Origin: Asticcacaulis solisilvae
GTDB lineage: Bacteria; Pseudomonadota; Alphaproteobacteria; Caulobacterales; Caulobacteraceae
Length of the DNA stretch: 64,000 nucleotides
Direction: 5' to 3'
Assembly: GCF_017875235.1 (NCBI RefSeq)
Contig: NZ_JAGGMI010000009.1
Span: forward strand, 1 to 64,000
Numbering within the stretch: position 1 is the first letter of the stretch; each line of letters starts with the position of its first letter. Both the position numbers and the translations under genes were made by a program. Below are positions 1 through 7,934 of the stretch, in pieces. Below the pieces are notes generated by a model. It was not told the DNA's origin and ran no database searches. It saw nothing but the letters and a program-made list of their open reading frames with translations.

Positions 1-2
1 CA

Positions 3-80
3 ATAGCCAAGGCTATCGACATCTTCACACCAGCCGAATGCGCCAACATGTTCGCCGCAGCCGGATACGATGCTACGTGA
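3..80 (+). mobile_element. IS630-family transposase, C-terminal end (gene enters from left edge)
   Basis: An open frame enters from the left edge and ends at TGA 78-80, giving 25 residues that finish IDIFTPAECANMFAAAGYDAT. The 'FTPxECxNxFxxAGYD' ending is the characteristic C-terminus of IS630-family DDE transposases. Only the tail is visible, so I cannot tell whether the element is intact. The right inverted repeat should lie within a few tens of bases downstream, but I could not define it without the other end. The call rests on this terminal motif alone. Confidence 0.7.
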
Positions 81-185
81 TCGGAATCTGCTCTAGGTTA
101 CATTTCCGGATATGGCGCGGCTGGTAAGCTATCACGCGGCTTATGCCCGGGTAACACTAGACTTTCAGCTTCATTCCATAAGCTG

Positions 186-425
186 TTAATCGCTCGGCCT
201 ATTATGTCTCATACGCATGTAGAGCGCGCCGCCTTCCAGTTCATTAAGCATTTGGTTCAGTCTCTTCTGACGCGTTTCGTCGCGCTTAGCTCGAGTGATC
301 CAGCCTATATAGTCATTGCGCTGATATGGCGGACGCTCGTCGTAGGCCGCCTGCAATCCACGAGCTCTTAGCGCCTCGGCGATAAAGTCGGGCATAGGAT
401 AGGGGTTCTCGAGCCGCCTCTCCAT
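186..425 (-). CDS. Stand-alone YdeI/OmpD-associated (OmdA-type) domain protein
   Basis: This 79-residue protein contains the block YQRNDYIGWITRAKR followed by a basic ETRQKRLNQML helix. That is the signature of the C-terminal 'bacteriocin-protection, YdeI or OmpD-associated' domain (OmdA). Typical YdeI proteins are around 200 residues, so this is a solo C-terminal domain or a short family member. It has no signal peptide or membrane segment and is predicted cytoplasmic. A good Shine-Dalgarno (GGAGG) lies about 8 nt before the ATG at 425, which argues for expression rather than decay. Biochemical function is not established for the family. It sits alone between an IS630 tail and a non-coding stretch. 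Confidence 0.65.
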   Translation of the reverse strand: MERRLENPYPMPDFIAEALRARGLQAAYDERPPYQRNDYIGWITRAKRDETRQKRLNQMLNELEGGALYMRMRHNRPSD

Positions 426-815
426 CTGTTAGCCTCCACCTCATTGATTTGTTGACAATGTTAGAGTAGGCCCGGTATAAACCTACACGTTTGTCTCGGT
501 TTGGAACCAGATACTCAAACAGTCGTCATAAATTGTCAGCATGACTACAGTGCAACTCCGGAGTATTGCCGCCGACGTCGGCTTTCTGCCGATTTCATCG
601 AGCCGCCACCGAACCGGTTCTATTTCGGGATTTGACACCGGCCAGCCGGCGCGACATCGAGCTGAAGACGCCTGATCAGTCATCTGAAGCGCTTGGTACG
701 TCGCCCCAAGCCGATGCGTTAACACAAGGTTTTTTTGAAAGCCGGTTTCGGTGTTTAAGTCGGATTAGGCAAAGGAAGCGAAGCCGTTGGAACGGCTTCG
801 CTGAAGGGTGTGGCG
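426..815. other. Intergenic region, no supported gene
   Basis: About 390 bases separate the OmdA-domain gene from the small ORF at the end of the heat-shock operon. Short frames exist on both strands, but none has a credible ribosome site or a recognisable product. The only structured element I see is the perfect inverted repeat at 777-802, listed separately. The remainder holds nothing I can identify. Confidence 0.6.
777..802 (-). terminator. Perfect inverted repeat, likely terminator of the hsp20 operon
   Basis: AGCGAAGCCGTT and its exact complement AACGGCTTCGCT flank a two-base centre, giving a stem of up to 11 bp with a short loop. It lies just past the stop codon (816) of the 59-aa ORF that ends the leftward heat-shock operon. 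The minus-strand sequence after the stem (CCTTTG) has only a weak T-tract, so termination efficiency is uncertain. Confidence 0.55.
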
Positions 816-995
816 TTAATCAGTCGCCATATCGCATATGCGCTCTTCCTCAGGTGTTAGGGATACACTAGGGTGCCTTGCGGCGCGCTCAGTGACCGGC
901 GTAAACGCGTCCTGCCGCTTTATCAGGCTCTCGGGCGTGGACGGTTCAGGCGCTTGCGGATCGATCATCCAAGGGTCGGTTGAATTCGAGATCAT
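816..995 (-). CDS. Small hypothetical protein (59 aa) at the end of the hsp20 operon
   Basis: The ATG at 995 is preceded by GTGAGG about 6 nt upstream and the frame runs 59 codons to TAA at 816-818. The product begins MISNSTDPWMIDPQAP and ends EEERICDMATD. It is acidic, proline-rich and hydrophilic, with no membrane segment or signal peptide. It starts 36 nt beyond the second Hsp20 gene on the same strand and is followed by a hairpin, so it probably belongs to the heat-shock transcription unit. I do not recognise the family. The ribosome site and position support it; there is no homology argument. Confidence 0.45.
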   Translation of the reverse strand: MISNSTDPWMIDPQAPEPSTPESLIKRQDAFTPVTERAARHPSVSLTPEEERICDMATD

Positions 996-1030
996 AATCG
1001 CTACCTCACGTCTATTTTTAATTCCGGCGA

Positions 1031-1588
1031 TTATGCGGCCTTGCGGATATCGATCTTGCGGTCGGGGGCGGTCGCCATCGCGGTCTTCGGGCAGGTGATG
1101 GTAAGAACACCATCCTGGAACCTTGCGTCGATGGCGTCTCGATCGACGTCCTCCGGTAACGACAGCACGCGCTGGAAGGCACCGTAGGATCGCTCGATAC
1201 GGTGGATGCCGCCGTTATTGCTATTCGTCTCTTGGCGCTTCTCGCCGCTAACGATGAGCGCGCCATCCGGCGTGACTTCTAGGCGCACATCATTAGCGTT
1301 AGACCCGGGGACTTCGACGCTGACGATATAGTCCTTATCGTTTGAGACCACGTCGATTGATGGCCGCCAATCACCCGCGGCCACCGCACCCGGCCAGGCC
1401 ACAAGCGGTCCCATGCCGAAGCTGCGAAACAGTTTGGCGAAACTGTGATCGAATTCCTTATGGAACTGAGCTAGCGCGTCGGTGGGATGGAGCGCGACGG
1501 CATTTTGCGAAGTTGCAACAGGATGACTGCCCTCCGCCGGCTCTTCACGGCTGAACCAATTCCACGGGTTTAATTTCTTGATGTCCAT
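1031..1588 (-). CDS. Small heat-shock protein, Hsp20/alpha-crystallin family
   Basis: This 185-residue cytoplasmic chaperone subunit should bind unfolding proteins and hand them to DnaK/ClpB. The N-terminal ~60 residues are variable. The alpha-crystallin domain spans about residues 70-175: it opens WRPSIDVVSNDKDYIVSVEVPG, contains the conserved GVLTI element near the end (FQDGVLTITCPK), and has the basic region VSGEKRQE. The usual C-terminal IxI anchor may be served by the terminal KIDIRKAA. It is second in a leftward operon, 46 nt after another Hsp20 gene. Its Shine-Dalgarno (AAGGAGG, 9 nt from the ATG) is partly inside a short hairpin that could make translation temperature dependent. The class A/B split typical of alphaproteobacterial sHsp pairs is plausible but not proven here. 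Confidence 0.9.
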   Translation of the reverse strand: MDIKKLNPWNWFSREEPAEGSHPVATSQNAVALHPTDALAQFHKEFDHSFAKLFRSFGMGPLVAWPGAVAAGDWRPSIDVVSNDKDYIVSVEVPGSNANDVRLEVTPDGALIVSGEKRQETNSNNGGIHRIERSYGAFQRVLSLPEDVDRDAIDARFQDGVLTITCPKTAMATAPDRKIDIRKAA

Positions 1589-1597
1589 GACATTAAA

Positions 1598-1613
1598 CCT
1601 CCTTTTAAAAAGG
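1598..1613 (-). promoter_or_regulatory. Shine-Dalgarno within a small hairpin: candidate RNA thermometer
   Basis: In the 46-nt gap between the two hsp20 genes, the minus-strand RNA reads CCUUUUUAAAAGG followed by AGG. CCUUU can pair with AAAGG across a UUA loop, occupying the 5' half of the AAGGAGG ribosome site of the downstream gene (SD at 1598-1604). This resembles a minimal fourU-type thermometer, in which U residues mask the SD until heat melts the stem. It is seen by eye only; no folding energy was computed. Confidence 0.4.
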
Positions 1614-1634
1614 TCATCAAGACGTTTTGGTTGA

Positions 1635-2105
1635 TTAAGACAGCTTCTTCTGACCTTCGGGCGCAGCGAGGCTGTGGACGTTTTCGCCGATGCGGATTTC
1701 GATGCGGCGCGGCTTGAGTTCTGCTGGCAGTTCGCGCGCCAAGTCGATGCGTAGCAGGCCGTCCTTTAGTTCGGCACCATTGACAATCATGTGGCTGGCT
1801 AGGCGGAAACGACGCTGAAACTCGCGGGCGGCGATGCCGCGGTGCAGGTAGGTACCGCTTTCGTTTTCCGCTTCCTTCCGGCCAGTAACGATCAGTTCGT
1901 CGTCCTTGGCGCTGAGCTGAAGCTCTGATTCAGTGAAGCCGGCGACTGCGATGGTGATGCGGTACTGGTCGTCTCCAAATTTTTCGATGTCGTACGGTGG
2001 ATACCCGTCATTGTCGCCCTGGCTCAACTGCGAGAACAGATCGTTCAGGCGCTCGAAGCCAATGCTGCTGCCGAAAAGTGAGTTGGGGAAAAGTTGCGCT
2101 GTCAT
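1635..2105 (-). CDS. Small heat-shock protein, Hsp20 family (IbpA-like)
   Basis: This 156-residue protein starts MTAQLFPNSLFGSSIGFERLNDLF, the aromatic N-terminal pattern of IbpA-type class A sHsps (compare 'PLYRSAIGFDRLFNLL'). The alpha-crystallin core follows, with YPPYDIEKFGDDQYRITIAVAGF at residues 36-58, ELIVTGRKE, the LHRGIAARxFxRRFRLA block and GLLRIDLARELP. A C-terminal RRIEIRIG supplies the IxI-type motif. It should form large cytoplasmic oligomers that hold aggregation-prone proteins. It is the first gene of the leftward operon, with GAGGA before the ATG and a near-perfect RpoH promoter about 60-90 nt upstream, so heat-shock induction by sigma-32 is strongly indicated. Confidence 0.92.
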   Translation of the reverse strand: MTAQLFPNSLFGSSIGFERLNDLFSQLSQGDNDGYPPYDIEKFGDDQYRITIAVAGFTESELQLSAKDDELIVTGRKEAENESGTYLHRGIAAREFQRRFRLASHMIVNGAELKDGLLRIDLARELPAELKPRRIEIRIGENVHSLAAPEGQKKLS

Positions 2106-2167
2106 TGCAAATCCTCATCGGAACAAGAGTTTGGAAGGACAAAGAGGGTCAAATGCCCTCGCACGAA

Positions 2168-2197
2168 ATATAGGAAAAGGTCGGGTATCGCTTCAAG
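2168..2197 (-). promoter_or_regulatory. RpoH (sigma-32) heat-shock promoter
   Basis: Reading leftward, CTTGAA (2197-2192) is followed by a 17-nt spacer and CCTATAT (2174-2168). This matches the alphaproteobacterial RpoH consensus CTTGAA-N17-CCTATNT very closely. Transcription would begin near 2160, about 55 nt before the first hsp20 start codon. A GAGGG/CCCTC hairpin (2144-2160) would sit at the very 5' end of the leader. The position upstream of two sHsp genes makes the assignment secure. Confidence 0.85.
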
Positions 2198-2373
2198 AGT
2201 TCAACGGAATTATTTCGGCGGAATTTGCAGATCATCCCGCTTCTAATACGAGACGCGGCACCTGTTATGCTGCGGTATTGTGAACCTGGACATGTCTGCC
2301 AGGGGTCTGCTTAAAGCCACGAAAGGTGCCGCCGTGGGTCACTCAGTTCCAGTTCCGATTTGGTGAAGACATT

Positions 2374-2398
2374 GGCCGTTGGATTATATCCAACGGCC
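2374..2398 (-). terminator. htpG: Terminator hairpin after the htpG remnant
   Basis: GGCCGTTGGAT and its exact complement flank a TAT loop, an 11-bp perfect stem. It sits 8 nt beyond the htpG stop (2407) on the minus strand. It is probably the original htpG terminator, still intact although the gene has lost its 5' two-thirds. Confidence 0.65.
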
Positions 2399-2406
2399 CT
2401 AAACAC

Positions 2407-2994
2407 TTAACGGGTGTACGCCTTTTCGAACAACCGTGCCAGCCGCTCAGCAAACGCCCTTGGGTTCGCCGGCCTGTCGCCGTCGAGGACAAGCGCTTTG
2501 TCGAGCAGAAGCCAAGCGGCGTCCTCGCGATCGGCCGTATCCGAAAGCCTGGATGCAACCTTCACGAGGGAGTTGTCGGCATTGACTTCGAGCACGGGCT
2601 TCGACGCGGTTTTCAGTCGTCCGGCGCCTTGCAAGATCTTTTCGAGCTGCCGGTCAGGTCCATGATCGGATGCGACCAAGCAGACAGCGCTTTCGGTAAG
2701 ACGGGCCGAACTGCGAACGTCTGAGACCTGATCCTTGAGCGCTTCCTTCATGAACTCTATCAAGGCGGAAATCTCGGTCGAAACTTCGGTCTTGGCGGGC
2801 GCGCTGTCATCGCCACTGGCAATCTTATCAAGATCAGACAGACCTTGCGTCACGGACTTGAAAGTCTTGCCCTCGTGGTCGTTGACACTCGACGTCCAGA
2901 AGCTGTCGACCGGGTCGTTGAGCAGCAGCACCTCTATGCCCTTTGCGCGGAAGCCCTCTAACTGAGGCGAGGCCTGCAATTGCTCAAGGCTAAC
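2407..2994 (-). pseudogene. htpG: htpG (Hsp90) fragment, C-terminal third only
   Basis: The frame encodes VSLEQLQASPQLEGFRAKGIEVLLL...DPVDSFW and continues to EKAYTR. This is the C-terminal part of HtpG, corresponding to roughly residue 430 onward of a ~625-residue Hsp90. The ATP-binding N-domain and most of the middle domain are absent. In frame upstream there is a TGA only two codons before the homology begins, and no ribosome site precedes the possible TTG start at 2979. The remaining sequence is well conserved with no internal stop, so the truncation looks recent. The breakpoint near 3000 is followed by unrelated non-coding DNA. A free C-terminal dimerisation domain might still be made, but I treat this as a pseudogene. 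Confidence 0.85.
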
Positions 2995-3078
2995 AGCCTG
3001 TCAACCCATAAACAGAGGGGCGTGGTTCACTCAACGACGTGTCGGCGACGATAGTTTCAGGGTGTTGTCAAACCATGG

Positions 3079-3142
3079 AGGTCCACTTCCGGGCGGCATG
3101 TGCGAACTGCGATTTCTGGACTTCTTTTTTCGGATTTGGCGC
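3079..3142 (+). repeat. Dispersed ~65-nt intergenic repeat, copy 1 of 4
   Basis: This copy begins GGTCCACTTCCGGGC and ends with a 22-nt block finishing TCGGATTTGGCGC, separated by 26 variable bases. The same architecture (16-nt head ending in GGC, 26-27 nt spacer, 22-nt tail ending in GGCGC) recurs at 23179-23243, 50257-50320 and 59088-59152, all in the same orientation. This is the most diverged copy. It lies in the ~300-nt gap between the htpG fragment and the EamA gene, where I see no gene. Confidence 0.5.
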
Positions 3143-3300
3143 TGTTCTGCCGGTACTGAGTGCCATAGCATCAGTCATTGCCGACATTTGGCCCCATTCT
3201 AAGGCTGTAGCTAAAATCATCGGGCAAGGATGGCATCAGAAACATGTTACGTAGTGATTAGTTGCAAACTTCTAATTTGACTTTGTCGATGAGTTATCTC

Positions 3301-3738
3301 ATGCGCACCCTCTACACATCCTGGCCATTTTGGGCGCTGCTGTCTGCGGTCTTTGCGGCATTAACGGCTGTATTTGCCAAGCTAGGGGTCGAAAACGTCA
3401 ATTCCAACCTTGCGACGTTTATCCGGACGATTGTGATCTTGTTCGCGGCCGCGCTCTTGGTTGTCGCGACCGGAAGCTGGCAGGCCCCGTCAAGCATCAC
3501 TAACAGGACGTGGCTGTTCCTGATCCTGTCGGGTCTTGCAACCGGAGCATCCTGGTTTTGTTATTTCCACGCCCTCAAGCTGGGCGACGCTGCCCGTGTG
3601 GCCCCGATCGATAAACTAAGCGTCGTTTTCGTCGCCGTTTTCGCCGTGCTGTTCCTCGGCGAGAAACTGAGCCCAGCAAATTGGGCCGGTGTCGCCCTGA
3701 TCGCCGGCGGTGCTGTCCTGGTATCGTTGCGCACTTGA
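3301..3738 (+). CDS. EamA/DMT-family transporter, single five-helix domain
   Basis: This inner-membrane protein of about 145 residues has five predicted helices: WALLSAVFAALTAVFAKLG, TIVILFAAALLVVA, TWLFLILSGLATGASWFCYF, LSVVFVAVFAVLFLGEK and WAGVALIAGGAVLVSL. The motifs ALKLGDAARVAPIDKLSVVF and FLGEKLSPANWAGVALI are typical of EamA domains. Most family members carry two tandem domains (10 helices). This one has a single domain, as in short DMT proteins that dimerise. The substrate cannot be inferred. I chose the ATG at 3301 because it starts right before the first helix; an upstream in-frame ATG at 3289 is possible. No strong ribosome site is visible. Confidence 0.75.
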   Translation: MRTLYTSWPFWALLSAVFAALTAVFAKLGVENVNSNLATFIRTIVILFAAALLVVATGSWQAPSSITNRTWLFLILSGLATGASWFCYFHALKLGDAARVAPIDKLSVVFVAVFAVLFLGEKLSPANWAGVALIAGGAVLVSLRT

Positions 3739-3842
3739 CGCCGGACTGACGAAAACCTTCGCATCTTGTATAAATGCTGCCAGCCGGAGCGAAGGACAAA
3801 GCGGCTATGGCTTCCCGCGAAGAGGTCGCGGGAGAGCGAAAT

Positions 3843-4832
3843 ATGTCCAGACCAGGGTTATTTGCGCTTGTTGCCATGGCAGCGTTGAGCCTTACCGCTT
3901 GCGACGGGCAAAAGAAGGCCGCCACACCGGTGAAGCCGGCTGCACTCGAAGTCATCGGCCATGAAACCGAACTGCTCAAACTGACCCTTACACCCGATGC
4001 GGAAAGGCGTCTTGGACTGGCTACCGTCGCTGTCGGTGAAGGCGCCTTGAGCCAGGCGATGAGCGTTCACGGCGAAGTCGTGGCGCCGGGCACGGCCGGC
4101 CTGCCGTCGGGTGCCGCCACCGACCCGGCAACCCTGGCGGCCAACCAGGCTCGCGCCGACGGTGATGTCGCACGCGCGCAGGCACAACTCGAACTGGCTC
4201 AGGCGGCGGCCAAACGCGCCGAAGATCTGGTCAAGGCGGAAGCCGGAAGCGCCCGCGCCCGCGATGAGGCCAATAGCGCCGTCACCGTAGCGCAGGCCAA
4301 TCTGAAAGCGGCGCAAACCCAGCGCAGCCTGTTGGGCCCGTCCGTAGCGACGCTGAACCAGCAGGGCTATCTCTGGGTTCGCGCCACCGTCTATGCCGGT
4401 GACCTGGAACGCATCGACCGCCAGGCCTCCGCTACCGTCCAGCCGCTGGGCGGTGAGGGCGTCGTGCTGACGGCGAAACCTGTGAATGCGCCGCCCTCGG
4501 CCAATGCCGCGGCCGGGACGGTCGATCTTTATTTTGGTTTTTCCAATACCGGCAACGTGGTCAGCGTAGGGCAGAGGGTGTCTGTCGGCCTGCCCGTGCG
4601 CGGAGCCGCCAATACCGGCCTGACCATTCCGGCTTCAGCCTTGCTGCGCGACATCTATGGCGGGGAGTGGGTCTATGTCCGCACCGCACCCCATGCCTAT
4701 GAACGCCGGCGCGTCGAGATCGCGGCGGCCAAAGACGGTCATTTCCAGCTCAATCGCGGTCTGAAGGCCGGCGACGAGGTCGTCACGGCTGGCGCGGCCG
4801 AACTGTTCGGTACCGAATTCGGCGCGAAATAG
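3843..4832 (+). CDS. RND efflux periplasmic adaptor subunit, lipoprotein (HlyD/CusB-like)
   Basis: This is the periplasmic membrane-fusion protein linking the inner-membrane pump to the outer-membrane channel. The start at 3843 (GGAGA 8 nt upstream) gives a lipoprotein signal with lipobox LTAC after about 15 residues. An Ala-rich hairpin containing AQAQLELAQAAAKRAEDLVKAE follows near residues 100-160. The lipoyl/beta-barrel regions come next (GYLWVRATVYAGDLERID; TVDLYFGFSNTG), ending with a membrane-proximal domain (GLKAGDEVVTAGAAELFG). The size, about 329 residues, is normal for metal-type RND adaptors. It begins a run of six genes spaced 10 nt apart or overlapping. No His- or Met-rich metal-binding tract is present, so the substrate is open. 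Confidence 0.85.
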   Translation: MSRPGLFALVAMAALSLTACDGQKKAATPVKPAALEVIGHETELLKLTLTPDAERRLGLATVAVGEGALSQAMSVHGEVVAPGTAGLPSGAATDPATLAANQARADGDVARAQAQLELAQAAAKRAEDLVKAEAGSARARDEANSAVTVAQANLKAAQTQRSLLGPSVATLNQQGYLWVRATVYAGDLERIDRQASATVQPLGGEGVVLTAKPVNAPPSANAAAGTVDLYFGFSNTGNVVSVGQRVSVGLPVRGAANTGLTIPASALLRDIYGGEWVYVRTAPHAYERRRVEIAAAKDGHFQLNRGLKAGDEVVTAGAAELFGTEFGAK

Positions 4833-4841
4833 GGGACGATC

Positions 4842-7800
4842 ATGCTCAACTGGCTTGTCACCAACGCCCTGCGTCAGCGCGTCCTTGTCCTGGCCCTGGC
4901 CGTAGTCTTTCTGGTCGTCGGCCTGCGGGCGATTCCGCAAACAGACCTGGATGTTTTTCCCGAATTCGCCCCGCCCATGGTCGAGATCCAGACGGAAGCG
5001 CCCGGCATGTCGACCGAGGAGGTCGAAAGCCTGGTTACCGTCCCGCTGGAGACCGCCATCAACGGCGTCTCGGGGCTGAAGACCCTGCGCTCGAAATCCG
5101 TCCTCGGTTTGTCCTCGGTTGTCGTGATCCTCAAGGAAGGCACTGACGTCATTCGCGCCCGGCAACTGGTGCAGGAACGGGTGTCCCTTGTTGCCACCCG
5201 GCTGCCGTCATCGGTGCGCCCCCCGGTCATGCTGCCGCCGTTGTCGGCCACCAGCCGAGCCATGAAAATCGGTATGTCGTCGAAAATGATGGATCAGATG
5301 GCGATGTCGGACATCGTGCGCATGACAGTGCGGCCGAAGCTTATGGCCGTGCCCGGCGTCGCCAATGTCGCCGTGTGGGGTCAGCGCGATCGCCAGCTTC
5401 AGGTATTGGTCGATCCTGCCCGCCTGGCCGAGGCTGGCGTGACGGTCGCCGAGGTTCAGCGTGCGGCCGGCGATGCTGCCCTGGTCGGGGGCGGCGGCTT
5501 TATCGACACCCCGAACCAGCGCCTGGCGGTGCGTCACCTGTCGGCCGCCGAAACGCCGGCCGCCTTGGCCCTGACCGTCGTCAAGCTGAGCAATGGCGCG
5601 CCGATCCGTATCGGCGATGTCGCCACGGTTACCGAAGGCCATGCCGCGCCGATCGGTGACGCCATCATCAACGACGTACCAGGCCTGTTGCTGATCGTCG
5701 AGAAGCAGCAGGGCGGCAACACGCTGGACGTCACGCGTGGCGTCGAAGCCGCCTTGGCCGACTTGAAGCCGGCCCTGACCGGGATCGACGTCGATTCGAC
5801 CATTTTCCGTCCAGCAACCTTTATCGAGCGCTCGATTCACAACCTGACCCAGGCCTTGTGGCTGGGCTGCGCCCTGGTCGCCGGCGTGCTGATCCTGTTC
5901 ACCCGCGATTGGCGCGCGGCGGTGATCAGCCTGACCGCCATTCCGCTATCGCTGCTGGGCGCCACCTATGTCCTGTCTTTGACCGGACAAGGCCTGAACA
6001 CCATGGTGATTGCCGGCCTGGTCATCGCGCTGGGTGAAATCGTCGATGACGCTATTATCGATGTTGAGAATATCGGTCGCCGCCTGCGCTTGAACCGCCA
6101 GCTGGAAACGCCGAAACCGGCCTTCGACGTAGTGCTGGCGGCGTCGCTGGAGGTGCGCACGGCCGTGGTCTTCGCCAGTCTGATCGTCATGCTGGTCTTC
6201 CTGCCGGTCTTCTTCATGGGCGGGGTGTCGGGCAGCTTCTTCCGCCCTCTGGCCACGGCCTACATTCTGGCGATCGCCTCGTCGCTGCTGATCGCCCTGA
6301 CGCTGACGCCGGCCTTGTGCCTGCTGCTGATGCCGAAGTCGTCGGGCGAGAAGACCGAACCAGCCATGGTGCGAGGTCTTAAACATGCCTATCGCGGCTT
6401 CTTGCCGGTCATGGTCGGGCGGCCGAAACTGGCCATGGGACTGATCGCCGCCGGTTTGTCAGTGGCGGCCATAGGCTACGTGACGACGAAGGACCAGTTC
6501 CTGCCTAATTTCCGCGAAACCGACTTCCTGATGCACTTCGTCGAAAAGCCTGGCACTTCGGTCGAGGCGATGGACCGCATCACCATCCAGGCGTCGAAGG
6601 AACTTCGCTCTATCGAAGGCGTGCGCAATTTCGGGTCCCACATCGGCCGTGCCGAGGCTGGTGACGAAGTCTATGGTCCCAACTTCACCGAACTGTGGAT
6701 CAGCCTGGACGAAAAGGCCGACTACGACGCCAGCGTCAAGAAGATCCAGGAGGCCATCGATGGCTATCCCGGCCTGTACCGCGACGTGCTGACCTATCTG
6801 CGTGAACGCATCAAGGAGGTGCTAACCGGCGCCGGGGCCAGCGTTGTGGTCCGCATATATGGACCAGATATGGAGACGCTGCGCGCCAAGGCCGCCGAGG
6901 TCAAGGCGGCTGTGGCCGGAATACAGGGCGTCGCGGACCTCAAGGTCGAACAACAAAAGCTGATCCCGCAGATCCAAATCCGTCCGAAGCCCGAGACTAT
7001 GGCCGCCTACGGCCTGTCGGCCGGCGATATTCGCCGGGCAGCGAACACCCTTGTCGCCGGCTCGAAGGTCGGCGAAATCTTCCGCAACCAGATGAGCGTC
7101 GACGTCACGGTCTGGGGGACAGCCGAAACGCGTAGCGACGTCCATGCCCTGCGTGATGCGATGATCGCCGCGCCGGGCGGCGGCCAAGTGCGTCTGGGCG
7201 ATGTGGCTGACGTCCTCGTCATGCCGGCCGCCAATGAGATCAAGCGCGAGAACGGATCGCGCCGCATCGACGTGACGCTGAACATCTCCGGCTCCGACTT
7301 GGGTACGGTGGCCCGCGCCGTCGAGGCCAAGGTCTCAAAGATGAAATTCGCCCCCGGCTACCATCCGGAATTTCTTGGCGAGTACGCCGCCCTACAACAG
7401 TCCAAACGCGATCTGATGATCATGGGCGGGTTCTGCCTGCTGGGCGTCCTATTGCTGATCTGGCTCGAATTTCGTTCGATCCGCCTGACCGCCTTGATAG
7501 GATTGAGCCTGCCGTTCGCGCTGCTGGGCGGGGTAATCGCCGTCATCTTATCCGGCGGCGTCATGTCGCTGGGATCCCTCGTGGGCTTTGTCACCGTGCT
7601 GGGGATTTCGGCGCGCAACGGCATCATGCTGATCAGCCACTACCAGCACCTCGAGCACCGCGAAGGCGAAGCCTTCGGTCCGCGTCTCATCCTGCGCGGT
7701 GCCGAGGAAAGGCTGGTGCCGATCCTGATGACCGCTTCGTGCGCAGCTCTGGCCCTGCTGCCGCTGATCGTCAACGGCGATGCGCCGGGTCATGAGATCG

Positions 7801-7934
7801 AGCACCCCATGGCCCTGGTGATCCTGGGCGGCCTGATCAGTTCGACGACGCTGAACCTGCTGCTGATGCCGGCGCTTTACGCCCGCTTCGGCCGCCACTT
7901 AAAGCCGGCTCAAGGTCAGGAGGTCACTGCATGA
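4842..7934 (+). CDS. RND efflux pump, CusA/CzcA-like (HME-RND subfamily)
   Basis: This 1030-residue inner-membrane proton antiporter has the RND layout: TM1 near residues 10-30, a large periplasmic loop with [19 protein letters not shown], a TM2-6 block around 335-490, a second periplasmic loop ([14 protein letters not shown]), and TM8-12 up to about 1015. Its best resemblance is to CzcA/CusA. In TM4 the conserved CzcA proton-relay pattern (D402, D408, E415) is only partly kept. Here [15 protein letters not shown] has Ala396 in place of the first Asp, keeps Asp402 and Glu409, and adds Glu399. This variant may mark a subfamily with a different substrate. The gene starts 9 nt after the adaptor and overlaps the outer-membrane factor by 4 nt (ATGA), so translation is coupled. 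Confidence 0.88.
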   Translation: MLNWLVTNALRQRVLVLALAVVFLVVGLRAIPQTDLDVFPEFAPPMVEIQTEAPGMSTEEVESLVTVPLETAINGVSGLKTLRSKSVLGLSSVVVILKEGTDVIRARQLVQERVSLVATRLPSSVRPPVMLPPLSATSRAMKIGMSSKMMDQMAMSDIVRMTVRPKLMAVPGVANVAVWGQRDRQLQVLVDPARLAEAGVTVAEVQRAAGDAALVGGGGFIDTPNQRLAVRHLSAAETPAALALTVVKLSNGAPIRIGDVATVTEGHAAPIGDAIINDVPGLLLIVEKQQGGNTLDVTRGVEAALADLKPALTGIDVDSTIFRPATFIERSIHNLTQALWLGCALVAGVLILFTRDWRAAVISLTAIPLSLLGATYVLSLTGQGLNTMVIAGLVIALGEIVDDAIIDVENIGRRLRLNRQLETPKPAFDVVLAASLEVRTAVVFASLIVMLVFLPVFFMGGVSGSFFRPLATAYILAIASSLLIALTLTPALCLLLMPKSSGEKTEPAMVRGLKHAYRGFLPVMVGRPKLAMGLIAAGLSVAAIGYVTTKDQFLPNFRETDFLMHFVEKPGTSVEAMDRITIQASKELRSIEGVRNFGSHIGRAEAGDEVYGPNFTELWISLDEKADYDASVKKIQEAIDGYPGLYRDVLTYLRERIKEVLTGAGASVVVRIYGPDMETLRAKAAEVKAAVAGIQGVADLKVEQQKLIPQIQIRPKPETMAAYGLSAGDIRRAANTLVAGSKVGEIFRNQMSVDVTVWGTAETRSDVHALRDAMIAAPGGGQVRLGDVADVLVMPAANEIKRENGSRRIDVTLNISGSDLGTVARAVEAKVSKMKFAPGYHPEFLGEYAALQQSKRDLMIMGGFCLLGVLLLIWLEFRSIRLTALIGLSLPFALLGGVIAVILSGGVMSLGSLVGFVTVLGISARNGIMLISHYQHLEHREGEAFGPRLILRGAEERLVPILMTASCAALALLPLIVNGDAPGHEIEHPMALVILGGLISSTTLNLLLMPALYARFGRHLKPAQGQEVTA

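Noticed and set aside
483-725. 80-codon minus-strand frame left of the heat-shock operon
   Set aside because: No ribosome site, no recognisable sequence, and an overlapping frame on the other strand is equally unconvincing.
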